A model generated the notes under the pieces. That model did no database searches. It was not told where the DNA came from and worked only from the letters and a program-made list of their open reading frames with translations. A stretch of 64,000 nt of DNA from Sialis fuliginosa (Eukaryota > Arthropoda > Insecta > Megaloptera > Sialidae): the NCBI GenBank assembly GCA_961205875.1, contig OY540814.1, positions 28,154,151-28,218,150 of the forward strand, given 5' to 3'. Below, piece after piece: positions 45,771 to 57,540 of the stretch (its first letter is position 1; every line of letters starts with the position of its first letter). Both the position numbers and the translations under genes were made by a program.

Positions 45771-47400
45771 ATTATTAATTTAATAATCGTTTAGTTTATT
45801 TATTTAATTCGCACGGTTCATGAAAACAACCATGCGCTTATGTGGGTGAGGCATACACATTTTTTTTATTTTTGCGAAAAATACCTTAATTTGAGATATA
45901 CAAAAATGTTCTCCTTGGTGAGAAGTTAATATCTGTGGCTTCCGAATGGTTGGTTTTATTGGTTATATGGTACATGATAGTGTTTATATTATAGAGTATA
46001 GAGTTATACAGCTCACGCGTAATGGCGGCGCGGGAGAAGCAATGGCTAGGAAGTAGTTACAGACGGTAAGAATAATGGCCGAGGTAGACAAAGGTTTCGC
46101 GGTATATATATCACGTAGATTGCACGGTATATTTTACACACTTCACTATATCTGCACTCTGGGTGCAGTAAGGTGTACATAATATGCACGGGAGGTGAAA
46201 CACGTAAAGATATCATATCAAAAAGTATAGAGAGAATATTAGGTTCTTATCAGATTGATTGCTTTTTTATATACGGATTTTTTTATATGGCCCTTTGTAA
46301 ATTTGATGCATGCATCCAGGTTACAGATTTTTTTTTTAGATAAATTTGAAGGCGTGGTTAAATTTTAGACTTATGTATAAGGTACTGGCACCCGTTTTAG
46401 ATCATACCTCAGTGTTGGACACTTGTTTATTTATTCTCTAAAACTGAATTAAGGTGCAGTGGGGTAAGTGCAGACTGGTTTTTGCATAGTTGGACTTTGA
46501 ACCCATATATGATATAAATACTTAATATATTTAGTATCAAATGATTGTGCAGTTATTACTGACTAGTTTAAATTGAATAGGATGCCAATTTTCTTTGTAT
46601 ATTTGCATTATGATAAGAAATTGTAAAAAATGTCAACTACAGTGCACTTTCCCCATTTTAACCGGTAGTTAAAAACGTTTTGAAGCATTATTTCATATGC
46701 TATGGGGCAAGAGCAGAATTGTGAATACGCCTAGTATAAAATGCTTTTTACCGCATCAAGATACGTTGTTTAGTTTTGGAGTAGTAAACTTTTTTAACAA
46801 GTTGGTATTCACTTTTAGTAGTTCACTACATATTAGCTATTACAAATTCACTCGTATTATAATAAAAAGAACCCATTAATGCACTTGCCCCGTTTCTGCA
46901 CTTACCCCACTGCACCTTAGTTAAAAATCACAAATTCGTAGTGAATAGTCACTTCTTAAGCTATGTTGGAATCTAAGGTTTTTATTTTATTTATTTTTGA
47001 TGTCAAAAACTGGAGCAATCTAAAAAAAACTCATTCATTATAACTTAGTTTTTTCTCAGAATAAGTAAGATTTTAACATTTTTAGTAGCAAAAACAAGTC
47101 AGTAAAAAAATATACGCCTAGTTTATATTAATTTAAAAAAATCGTTTGTAGATATACCTAATAGAGGTGTTTTAAAGAATAGTCATACATATTTTTTACA
47201 TGTGACCTACTTCCTGTATTACTCATGAGAAGATAAAACGTATGTGGTTAAATGTTATCACAAATTATCTCTTTTCTATAAATAACAGTCATTCGTACCA
47301 ACATTGACTATAATGCACTGATGTTATATTTTAATTAAGTGCTTATGAACTAACAATAAGGTACTCGTATACAAAAATAACCATTACACTGGATATCAGT
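45771..47400. other. Unassigned DNA
   Basis: No coding region recognised. A block at 46018-46060 is GC-richer (ATGGCGGCGCGGGAG), and GTGGGGTAAGTGC (46459) reappears inverted as GCACTTACCCCAC (46900), which may mark a roughly 450-bp inverted-repeat element. Confidence 0.35.
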
Positions 47401-47501
47401 CTAGAACTGTTAGGCTCCTGATGAGGATTTGTTTGTGAAGTCGAAACAGGTGTCGGGTGACATTGTTTTATTGTGGTTAAAGGTGTATATTTTTAGTTTA
47501 A
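47401..47501 (+). ncRNA. Candidate hammerhead ribozyme repeat (family 1, copy 2)
   Basis: CTC, CTGATGA (47418-47424), a weak helix II ending in AAGTC, GAAAC (47443-47447), loop AGGT, GTC (47452-47454), then GGG and TGACATTG. C47447-G47452 and A46-U53 would form a 2-bp helix III with a four-base loop. The outer 5' arm of helix I seen in copy 1 is replaced here, so only the 3-bp inner helix I remains and self-cleavage is doubtful. The 3' flank AGGTGTATATTTTTAGTTTA is shared with copy 1. Confidence 0.42.
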
Positions 47502-47574
47502 ATGACCATTATTACTGTATATGTTGGCGTATTTGAAAAAAATTACCTACATGGAAATTATTGATATTATTTCT

Positions 47575-47800
47575 GGTTTTGATTCTTTTCCTTATTTTTC
47601 TATGACAAATTGATATTCAATGCATGAAACTGTACTAAATTTAAATAAATTTTACGTTTGTCAACGTAATATTCTATATAAAAAACATACTTTTAACGAA
47701 ATCTAAAATAAAAAAAAATATAGTATAATTTCATACATTGAATATCAATTTATCATAGAAATACCAACTCTAATACAAGAAAATAAGAAGAAAAATCATT
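47575..47800. repeat. Diverged small foldback relative
   Basis: CTTATTTTTCTATGACAAAT...ATTCAATGCATGAAA at the left is mirrored by TTTCATACATTGAAT...ATTTATCATAGAAAT at the right. The layout is like the large foldback family but shorter. Confidence 0.55.
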
Positions 47801-48470
47801 AATTACTATATAAATAAAAAGCCCCTGTGAAATCACACAGGGGGGGGGCGATGTCCCCCCTCATAATTATAGCAATCAGAAAATTTGTTTTTATTTTTCT
47901 CAAATAGTTCGGTATGGTTTTGAAAGTTATAAAATAAATCGAAAGCTATATTATTGTTCTGAATGTTTAAAAAGCAGCTAAAAACTAACCACACTAAATC
48001 TAGTATCATAAAATTTACAATTTTTCTGGTTTAACCAAACCATTACAAAATACATCGAATAATTCACGAAAAATAAACTTGCAAGAATTCAAAAAGGAAA
48101 CATAAAATAAACTAACCTAATATAAAAAAAACTACAACCCTGATGTAGACTTTCACTTAAAAAAAAAAAACGAAATAATATTGTCAGCAGGGATACCAAC
48201 CTGCCTATTTCCTATTTCCTGTTTTGATGACATTATACAAATTCATTATGTTGTTAGAAATTCTTAATAGTTTTTCTATCTCGTAAATAAAACACGGCGA
48301 GTGTATCAGATATTTCTACGAATTCAGTAATAATTTTATTTTATATAGTATAGACTAGTTGTACCCGCGGCTTCGCTCGCTTGGATTACGGAATTATTAT
48401 TTAGGATTTTTGAAAAATATAGTTAAATTATTTACTATGGATTTCTTTTTTACTTGGCTTCTGGGTGTAA

Positions 48471-48566
48471 GCCGCGTCGGTTTGGTCGTGTTATCGAGAG
48501 CCCTGAAGATGTCCACTGCAATGTGTGACGAAACGTTGGCCGATAATACGACCAAACCGACGCGTC
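48471..48566 (+). ncRNA. Candidate type I hammerhead ribozyme repeat (family 2, best copy)
   Basis: A 24-bp stem (48473-48496 with 48541-48564, one G-U pair) is followed inward by an AGA bulge, a 3-bp GCC/GGC helix, CTGAAGA (48503-48509), helix II GTC(C)AC/GTGAC, GAAAC (48530-48534) and GTT (48535-48537). This is the full type I hammerhead order: helix I with an internal bulge, CUGANGA, helix II, GAAA, triplet GUU, predicted cut after 48537. ACGU at the helix III position is self-complementary, so helix III could form only between two molecules. One extra U lies between A9 and helix II. The related copy at 13.3 kb has GC where this one has AU in helix II, a compensating change. Flanks read GGCTTCTGGGTGTAAG and CTTCAGCCAAGATCC. 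Confidence 0.58.
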
Positions 48567-48604
48567 TTCAGCCAAGATCCATATCAGCCTCAAGACTTGT
48601 ATAA

Positions 48605-50793
48605 TCCTTTACTACATTATATTGTTCAATATTTGACTTGATTTACTATTATCGTCACTGCTTATTCCTTATTTTACCTAACGTAACAAAATATATACTA
48701 AACGTGTAGTTAATCGTTTATATATAAATTTTTAATGAAAAAATAATATTACTTCCTTATACCTTAACGCAACAGTATTAGCACACCCAAAGCATGCTTT
48801 GCAGTGTGGTATTACTCTCGTCCCATTATTTTTTTCGTATGAAATTTGATAAAATGAGCATTATATATTAAATTTCTTCAGTAACCCCCTTTCATGTTTA
48901 CATTTTCTAAATGAGAACATTACAGTGTCCATATTCACTTAATTTAATATCGATTGGTTTTAATTTTCTGTCATAAAAATATAAACAAAGTTCAATTTGT
49001 AGTTCTAGACCCATTTTTACACCACGGCAACAAACTGCAGCTCGCAATACGTAATTAATTAACATCAAACCTTTTGAATTCGCTTCATCTATTTGCAGAA
49101 TAGAACCCTATTAAAACTCAGCCAAATCGGATAACTAGAAGTAAGGAAATTTGCAGTTTATTTAAATTATTTTTATTTTCGTATTTATTTAAATTTAAAT
49201 CACTGTATAATCTGTAAATTGAATTGTGTAAGTACAACATTTATAGAAACACAATAATCCTCTGTACAAATTCAATAAATACAGGCAGGTAGGCGGCGTT
49301 GTATGGAACACGTATAAATACAACTTTATTCCGACAGGAATTTGACATATTGGATTATAATTTAATAAATCGATTAGCATCCGAACAGGGCTGAGAAAAA
49401 TATATATATTTTATATTTTATATACCTATATCAAATATTTATTTAAAAAAATTATAATAGATGTTATTAATTATGATATTATACGTATACAAATTAAATA
49501 AACAATTTTAAGAAATATTTCTTAAATTTGCACGATGAAATATGAAATTCTTTTAGGAAAAATTTCAATTCCTAAATAAAAATTGTAAATTATTGCATAT
49601 TTATTTTCTGTGTTTTTATTAATAGGGTTCCGATGAAACCCTATTAATCTCACTTTGTCGTCCGTCCGTCCTTTTCACTCAAAGCTAAATAGCTCGTAAA
49701 CTATATAAGCTAGAAACTTGAAATTTTTACTCAACATGTAAAATGACGCAATGTACAAATATATTGAAAAAATAATTTTTCAGGGGGGGGGGGGGGGCAC
49801 TAAGGATTTCAAAGAGTTACTTACGTACGTTTTTTTTTTGTAGATAATTATTTTAAAATTAATTTTTTTGAAAATCATCTTTACGTTATTAATTGATGCT
49901 CCTTAAGAAAAAAATTTATATCTTATATCTCAGTTAATAGTTTACTTAAGATTTAAAAAAAACTTAATATATTTATTATGAAGTATTTTTAACTCGAGTA
50001 AATATGTTTATATTGCATTTTCCACATTTTAGAATAATGTTTAAGCCTGTCTCGTCTGAATTTAAGACGGTCTCGTAGCTGAACTATTTAGTCGTTATGT
50101 TACAACACTAACCTTGGGTTGCATAAAACAAAATTAATCACAATTAGTTATTCAGTTGTTTAAAACCATTATTACGTTGATTCTAAAAAACAATCACGGT
50201 AATGATATTTTTTATAAGACAAAAAAGTATCATATTTAGTGAATTATTCATTTACAAATTGAGATTAAGTTTATAATTAACATTAATCATGGTTTGAAAA
50301 CAACTGATTAACTAATTGTGGTTAATTTTGCATTATGCAACTCTAGGTAAAATTAATGAATTGAAATAAAATAATTCGAAAAAATACATTCGTGTTTTTT
50401 ATGTACCCTGAACATGAAGGGAAAAACAATAAAAATAAACATGCATGCAACATATGCTGCTGGTTCACTTATCGTGTGTTGCAGAAAGAAGTGCTAGAGA
50501 CATCTTACACACCTGATATTTGGGAATAAATTTCTTCACTCGTTCCCCCCATTCGTAAGGGAAACATCGGTGTTGTAAAGTTTGTGTACAAAAAGACTGC
50601 GACGTGCTTTGTGTGCCGGCAGGACACGATAAAATCTTATTCGAGTCGATAATGTTGAAGCGCAAGACAAATTGGTGAAGTTGTTGGGTTCTTAGATATT
50701 TAGTGCGTGTTTGTATCAATAGATATTGAGTTTGAATGAAAATTATTATGTGTTTTTGGTAATTTATTATATGTGCGGTGATCTTGATATTGT
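48605..50793. other. AT-rich DNA, no gene recognised
   Basis: Contains a poly-G tract (49783-49797) after a TAGGGTTCCGATGAAACCC hairpin (49624) followed by GTCCGTCCGTCC, of a kind common in insect repeats. Nothing coding seen. Confidence 0.35.
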
Positions 50794-50874
50794 GATCTTG
50801 GCTACTGGGTATAAGCCGCGTCGATTTGGTTGGTCTATTGGCCAACGTTTTGTAGCCAGAAATCAAGATCCTTA
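50794..50874. repeat. Family 2 hairpin, core deleted
   Basis: GATCTTGGCTACTGGGTATA, GTCGATTTGGTTGGTC and GGCCAACGTTTTGT, then AGCCAGAAATCAAGATC. One arm of the family with the hammerhead core lost. Confidence 0.6.
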
Positions 50875-51475
50875 TTAGATAGATATTTACCTATGTGTAC
50901 TGAAAAATTTTCACGAATGAGAAAAATTCTTGTAATAGATTTTTTTTAATATCAGAAATATAGGAGGACTATATTTTTCGACTTTTATGCAAAATTTCGA
51001 TTTTTTTCTTGTTTCCGGTTCAATTTTATTTTAAAATATTAGGTTGTATATAATCTATTGAAATAAAAAAAATCAATTCGTTTGTAAAGAGTGTCTCGAT
51101 AAAATTGGAGATTAGAGTTTTGGTTTAAATGCGTATTTTTTAATCGTTAATACGCGTATCAAATTAGGTTAAAAATATTGCAAAACATGGCCAATCTTTG
51201 AAATAAATATTTTTTCTTGAAAAATTTCTGTAATATGACTTCTAGATCGTTACTACATTCTAGTCATCTCAACCGTACTGTTTGTTTAATCCTGCACTGA
51301 TTGGTACAATGGCAATCTCCATTTCTGTAAAAAGCCCATTTTTTTATATTATTTATTTTTAATTGATGGTTGAATTTGAAAGACAGACAAAATTACTTTT
51401 ATATTTATAATGATAATATAGAATTGACTTTGGTTCGCTGTTTTGTAGTTTAATTTATATATTTTGCTTCCTCGC

Positions 51476-51935
51476 AATATCGAAGATACGAGAAGCTTTG
51501 TGATCGTTTCAGATTGAGAAAAAAATGTTCTTCGATTTAAAAATTTTAAATTGATCTATCCGTTTCACGTCAAGACTTTTCGTTCCATGTCTGTCTGTCT
51601 GTCCGTCCGTGTTTTATCTCAATTTATTTTAAAAATTCGTGTTTTGTTTTTCTAAATTGATATTTGCTTGGACATATTAAATGTCATTTTGATGTTTTCA
51701 TTTTAGATTTAGATTGAAATTGTCAAAAAATTAAAAATATACGAAAACATAATCAGGTGCGTTTTAAGAAAAATTTCGAACTAATCGTAAAATTGTATAA
51801 AAATTAAATGGTTAACCAATTCCAGTCAATTTATCTAAAGACTATCGGTTTTTATTTAAATTGTTTAATAATTAACTACCTTTGGTGAATTTAGCACGAG
51901 GAAGCACTGTGCATTTACTTGGCAGATGTTTTTTT
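51476..51935 (+). repeat. GCTTCCTCG repeat family, copy
   Basis: GCTTCCTCGCAATATCG to GCACGAGGAAGCACTGTGC, with an internal deletion after the GTCTGTCTGTCCGTCC stretch. Confidence 0.82.
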
Positions 51936-52322
51936 AAAAATTAAATAAAGTCGAAACCGTTGATTCGTCTTTACCAGCATCGTTTCTCCTATCTTTAAAC
52001 TATACTCCTTAATAAAAAACGAGTTGGCATCCATATACATACCTTTTTCTGCACATGAGGAGCTGCTCTGCCACTGCTGCTGCTGCTATATGTTGTTCCG
52101 GTGTATAGTCAATTCATCATGGAATAAATCATGCTGGTTTTTTCATCGTTCCACCTACACTGCAGTCACTCTAGCACGTCTCTCGTTCACAGAATAAGTG
52201 CTCGCCTGCTCATAAGACTCTGTGACAATTCGATTTATTACCTTTACGAGCCGCCCACCTCTGCGCACGTATTGTGAACTAGGAAACGGGACTATCATCG
52301 CGTGACATACCTACCTCTGGTT
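51936..52322. other. GC-richer unassigned block
   Basis: 52040-52320 has a short (CTG)n-like run (CTGCTGCTGCTGC) and several CpG. No domain recognisable. Confidence 0.3.
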
Positions 52323-52751
52323 CAGCGATTCTTAAATAGGGTCCGCGGAACTTTTGCGGGGGTCCGTGAACCATGTTTGGCATAAATTAAAGTACTTTTA
52401 CATTTCTATTTATCAATGATTAATTAGTATCTAACGATCTCCTTTGTTTTTCTATCAGGGAGGCAAGAGTTATTTTAGTTTCTGTAGTTAAAAATGAAAA
52501 GTGCAGTTGTAAAAGCTAATTTGTGTAGTGCAAAAAATTGAAAGAATGTTTAATAAATAAATAAAATAATAAAATGTGTGGAAAAAGGTCATTGCAGTTG
52601 TATAAACAAAGGTTATTGCAGTTGAAAAGCAAAAATTGTAAGTATGGAGCAAAAAATAAGGTCTTGCAGTTTTAAAATTTTCTTAAAATAACCCCTGAGA
52701 AATAATTGTTCAAAAGGGAGTTCCTAGACTACATTAGTTTAAGAATCGCTG
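52323..52751. mobile_element. hAT-type MITE (CAGCGATTCTTAAA ends)
   Basis: Ends CAGCGATTCTTAAA and TTTAAGAATCGCTG, flanked by CTCTGGTT (52315-52322) and CTCTAGTT (52752-52759), 7 of 8 matching. 429 bp; the segment AGGGTCCGCGGAAC is typical of such elements. Confidence 0.8.
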
Positions 52752-54439
52752 CTCTAGTTTGTTAGTATATTCAAAATTGTAGTTTAGACTAGTCAAATTA
52801 GACATTTTGAATTAATATTCGCAAGTATTATTTCAGCGTCAATCGATAGAAAAAGATGTCTTTAATAAAATATCAAAAATAGTAACATATAATTCTTTGG
52901 GGTAGTGACATCTAGCGTGCAAATACAAAACTAAAAACCTACATTACGGACTATCATAACAGAAATCTTTGTTATCTATACCTAACTTAACTTCATGGTG
53001 CTAAATTATTTTTATTTGTAAAAACAGTTTTACAGATAATAAAATTTACTGTATAACTTATAAATATATAATTTTTTTTAACGTAAGTATATCAAAATAA
53101 GAAAAAAGTTGTAAAACATTTTTTTCCCCCCTTTAGAAGTTGTAAATCGGAAAGTCCCTTCTTTGTGAGTTCTTACGTCATAAAAGGAAGATATCCACAA
53201 AATTTCATGTTTCTATGTCCAGGGGTTTGGGCTGTACGTTGATGAATCAGTCAGTGAACGAAAAAAAAAAATCTTTTATATATATTATGTATTCTGAAAT
53301 CAATATTTGCAGAAACAGATGTGAATTTTATTTGAAATATATAAATATTAAAAAAAACGTTCTCAGCGCAAGAGTAATGTAATAAATCCTCATTCTGTTT
53401 GAATTTTTTCGTGTTTCCGTCATTTTTGTTTACAAATAAATTTATGAATGATGCCAAATTCTAGCGTACACTTAATATATTATTATGTAGGTATATTATT
53501 TATTTGATATCTTAATAAATTACCTATAAATATCTGTTACATATATGCCCCCGGTATTATCAACCAATTTAATGCTCCTTTAACGATAAATACTCATTTA
53601 AAGTAGAATTGGTGTATTATCAACGTGATTTAAATGTCATATCATTTATATAAGTATTTAAACTTTGTCCTCCAGACAAATTTTTTACTGTAGGTTTATT
53701 AAGCTCCCAATGGTACTTTTAAGTCTTATGTTTTTATTCCTCTTATACTCAACGTTTATTAATTAAACACCTTTAAGACCTGAAAAGTACTTTTAAGTAA
53801 TGTAGAAACAACAAAAGATACTGGCACTTTTTTGTAATTTTCATGAACTCATGTTACTAATAAAACAAGTAACTCTTTATTTAATCAATTTAATTACCAA
53901 AGTCCGCAAATATAGTTTTTTTTTTAAATTATAGACTTTTATTTTGTGTATGTTCTTTCTCCAGTAATGGAATAAGTAAAACCAGTAATTAGCACGCAGT
54001 GATGGACACTTGCTAATAATTAGAAAATACCTACTATACGACATAAAAGATATAAAAGAAAAAATCGTCAAATTTGAAACAATGTAAAGCAGTTTCTATG
54101 ATAATATAATAATTAATAAATAAATTATACTAATTGATAGTTAAAATTTCTACCATTTTGACACCTATTGGCCTCATGTGATCAAATCACGCTGTAAGAC
54201 AGTTAAATGTATACAGATTAATATTCAGAATTAGTAGTAATCAAATATTTCTAATTCAGTACATTTAATTTAAAAATAACCATTACCTTATGTTTGTGTG
54301 TTAAATTTGACAACACTGATTTACTTTATTTCAGTCATGATTCTTGTGACAATTTGGAGGTTAGGAGGTAGGTATACTAATTTTTCGGTACTTGGGGACA
54401 AAGGGTTAAAATTTAATTTAGTTAAATGGCTAGTCTAGT
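52752..54439. other. AT-rich DNA, one dispersed repeat fragment
   Basis: 52900-52990 belongs to the 41393/44366 repeat family. No gene recognised. Confidence 0.35.
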
Positions 54440-54629
54440 CAGTGATAACTTGGTAGTTGCCATTTTGTTTTTGACGTCAAAAAACTTTGATCAAATATAA
54501 GAGACTGTCATTAACTATGATCATAGAAATATTATGAAGGTAAATATTATACAAGTTGACTTATTACACTGTCATATTTCTTTGATCAAAGAAATTTGAT
54601 TATATTTCTTTGATAGTGTAATAGCCGCC
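54440..54629. mobile_element. PIF/Harbinger-type MITE, copy 4, 5' truncated
   Basis: CAGTGATAACTTGGTAG to TTTGATAGTGTAATAGCCGCC, followed by TTA. The left half is missing. Confidence 0.83.
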
Positions 54630-55401
54630 TTACCGAGCCTTAGTTCTGAAAGTTTGCGAGTTCGTAGTTCCTCCGTGTTCTCTGGAAGAATGCATTAGGT
54701 GTGCGCTGTACGGTTTTTTATGTACAGAGGTGTCTCAGACAGGACTGATTAATTTCAGACGTGATCTACTTGCGGTTTTTTGCTGCGGTTGCGTGTATGC
54801 AAACATTTACCAAACGTCTCAAAAATCTTATCTTATTTATTATTATTATCATAATAACTAGACTGGGTTTGATTTTTGTATCTGTGTTTTTTTGTTACTT
54901 CTTTATTTTATATTGCTCTGGGTATTTGCAAAGCCTTTTGAAACATATAACATTTTATGAATACATTATATGTACATTTCATGTAGAAGACATACAGTAC
55001 ATGTGGAAATCAATGTTGTTATAGATATATACAATTATTAATTATCTTTTTGAAATTTGTTTGAAATTTTCACGTTATAAAATAAATAATCATAATTAAT
55101 TAAAATTAATTATTTGTACTTAATTAATAATTAATTACATTGAAATTCGTTCAGTTGGCGTCTTCGTTTGAAAAATATTTAACAAGTAAGTTTTTTTACA
55201 AATTTCTTGTTATTTTTGAACTAGATTCAGTAGAGTTTTTACTTGATAATATGGTGATATAGACATTTTTAATGTTCGCTACGGATTTTGTAGCATTTAG
55301 TGAGTTATTTATGTAAAACGAATCGCAGTTTTTAGGTTATGTGATTGTGTTTTTTTATATAAATGTAAAATATAATAAATTTTATATGCTGTTTATTTTA
55401 A
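54630..55401. other. Unassigned DNA
   Basis: The 87-codon open frame at 54761 is hydrophobic and AT-driven, with no recognised domain and no splice context; not called as a gene. Confidence 0.3.
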
Positions 55402-55731
55402 AAGGCAACATGAATTAATGACTTATTAATTAGTATTTAAAATTCAAATTTTGAGGGTGATTCTCACCCCTTAAATGGCTGTTTAGGCACGTACAAATAA
55501 TAAATATCTCTTAGATTCAATTGAACTACAAATGTACCAAATCTTATCAAAATTAGCGAGATAATACTCGCAATGTTCACTTTTTAGACGAAAAAAGTTA
55601 CAAAATTTCGAATATTTCCAAAACCCCTAATCCGATAAGCACCAAAATCAATAAGTCTGGAGTACTCACTGAGACAAACATTTTCCCCAAAAGTAATTCA
55701 GATCGGTGCATTTTTACAGTAGTTATCGCAT
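55402..55731 (-). repeat. ACTTCCATG repeat family, 3' two-thirds
   Basis: Inverted copy from AAGGCAACATGAATTAATG to CAGTAGTTATCGC; the 5' hairpin end is missing. Confidence 0.75.
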
Positions 55732-55779
55732 GTAACATTTTTTGTATGTAACAATTTTTACAAGGTAAGATATTTTTAG

Positions 55780-55985
55780 CGTGCGATCCGATATTCAAAT
55801 TGCGGTTGTAAAAAGGCGTCGCCACCTGATCCACGACGACGCATCCAAGATGTTCTGCAGTTTTAGTGTCGTCCAAGACGAATGGCAGGCAGGAAGGCCC
55901 CGCCGCGATGGCGGATGTGATTCCTCACCAGGTGGCGTCGAGACGCTGCTTGGCATTATGTCTCTTTCCCCTGACAAATGATACG
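55780..55985. other. GC-rich island with paired CACCTG
   Basis: CGCCACCTG at 55820-55828 and CAGGTGGCG at 55929-55937 are inverted 9-mers about 100 bp apart in a GC-rich block. Open frames of about 60 codons exist on both strands with no recognised domain. It could be an enhancer or a non-coding exon. Confidence 0.3.
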
Positions 55986-56080
55986 TTGTGTCTGTGTGCT
56001 ATATCGGTGCACAAATATATTGCATTTCTGTGTGATTGTTGTACCTTACAATTCTATATTTTACGTGTAGTAGAACTTTT

Positions 56081-56738
56081 GCTTTACTCGCAATATCGAA
56101 GATACGAGAAGCTTTGTGATCGTTTCAGATTGAGACAAAAAAAATGTTCTCTGATTTCAAAATTTTAAATTGATCTTTCCGTTTCTGTGTCTGTCTGTCC
56201 GTCTGTCTCCTGAATCCTTGTCACACGCATAACTCATGAACCACTGAACCGATATTGTTGAAACTTCAAAATTTCAAAATCAACAAAATCGTGTGTAAGG
56301 GGGAGGGGTGACATTTCAAAATATTAATTTTTTCAAGATATCTCAAGAACGTTTATAGAATATTTTTTGTATAGTATTAAATTTCCTATAATATGAGTCT
56401 ACAACTTTTGTTGTAAAATATTCCCTTACAAAGATTTATCTCAATTTATTTTAAAAATTCGTGTTTTGTTTTTCTAAATTGACATATTAAATGTTATTTT
56501 GACGTTTGCATAAATTTAGATTTAGATTGAAATTGTCAAAAAATAAAAATATACGAAAAAATAATTAGGTGCGGTTTAAGAAATTTTTTTAGTAAAATTG
56601 TATAAATTTAAATAGTTAACCAATTCCAGGCAATTTATCTAAACACTATCAGTTTTTATTTAAATTGTTGAATAATTAACTATCTTTGGTGAATTTAGCA
56701 CGAGGAAGCACTGTGCATTTACTTGGCAGATGTTTTTT
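56081..56738 (+). repeat. GCTTCCTCG repeat family, longest near-full copy
   Basis: GCTTTACTCGCAATATCG to GCACGAGGAAGCACTGTGC, about 660 bp, with all internal blocks: GTCACACGCATAACTCATG, ACCGATATTGTTGAAAC, GTGTTTTGTTTTTCTAAATT and ATTTAAATTGTTGAATAAT. Non-coding. Confidence 0.85.
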
Positions 56739-57322
56739 CTATTAGTATAACTTTCTGACTGTAAAAATTAAATAAAGTTGATTCGCTCGAAAAAAACATA
56801 TTTTTTTGTATGTCTAATTTTTTTTTTTTAAATAAAATTAATGACCTATCATCATATAAAAGCTACTACGTGTTTTCTACCTTGACGATTGCTGCAGGGA
56901 TGTAACGACCGGTGCGGCGGCGGCCTTTTAAAATGAGGAAATTCCATGCATTCAACACCTCGCGTCACTAAATTCGTATAATCTCTGTGTGAGATACGTT
57001 GCCACTTAGGAGGAAATCTCTGCCGCCGTTGGCTTGAAACACATTTCCTCGATGCATTTCTGGGAATGAAACTGGAATATTGTCCGGGGGGAGGTGGGGG
57101 GGGGGGGGCAAGTTGATTTGATGTAGAATTAGATAACCCAATGCTGTTATGAATTTAGAAATGCCAGGTGCATTTTTAAAGATATTATGTCATTCAAAAG
57201 TGAAAATTTAAATAAGTCTAAATATGTAATATTGAGCAAAATCGTAGGCTAGAGTGAATTACTTTTTACTAACTGAAAATCTACTGGACCGATTTTGACG
57301 AAACTTGCAACGTGTTCTAAAT
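56739..57322. other. Unassigned DNA with poly-G
   Basis: A GC-richer block at 56890-57110 with a poly-G tract (57085-57108). No gene seen. Confidence 0.3.
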
Positions 57323-57540
57323 TAAAAACCGACTAAAAAGCTGAAAATAAAATTCAGTTAGATTCTTTTTGTACTAAATATTGCATTTAAAAAAAGTTGA
57401 TTTTGTTCATACTACATAGAAGAGACATTTTTTAAAACTCTTCTAGTATGAACAAAATCAACTTTTTTTTAAATGCAATATTTAGTAGGTACGAAAAGTG
57501 ACTAACTAAATTTTATTTTCATCTTTTTAGTCGGTTTTTA
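57323..57540. repeat. Foldback repeat, arms about 95 bp
   Basis: TAAAAACCGACTAAAAAGC...GTTCATACTA at the left is mirrored by TAGTATGAAC...TTTTTAGTCGGTTTTTA at the right. The arm also occurs once inside the hAT element at 36279-36740. Confidence 0.82.

Noticed and set aside
48359..48604. 81-codon open frame
   Set aside because: It reads straight through the hammerhead-like hairpin repeat and has no independent coding evidence.
50465..50866. 133-codon open frame on the minus strand
   Set aside because: No domain; it runs into the family 2 hairpin repeat at its start.
54761..55024. Hydrophobic 87-codon open frame
   Set aside because: Low-complexity hydrophobic product of T-rich DNA; no signal of conservation can be seen.
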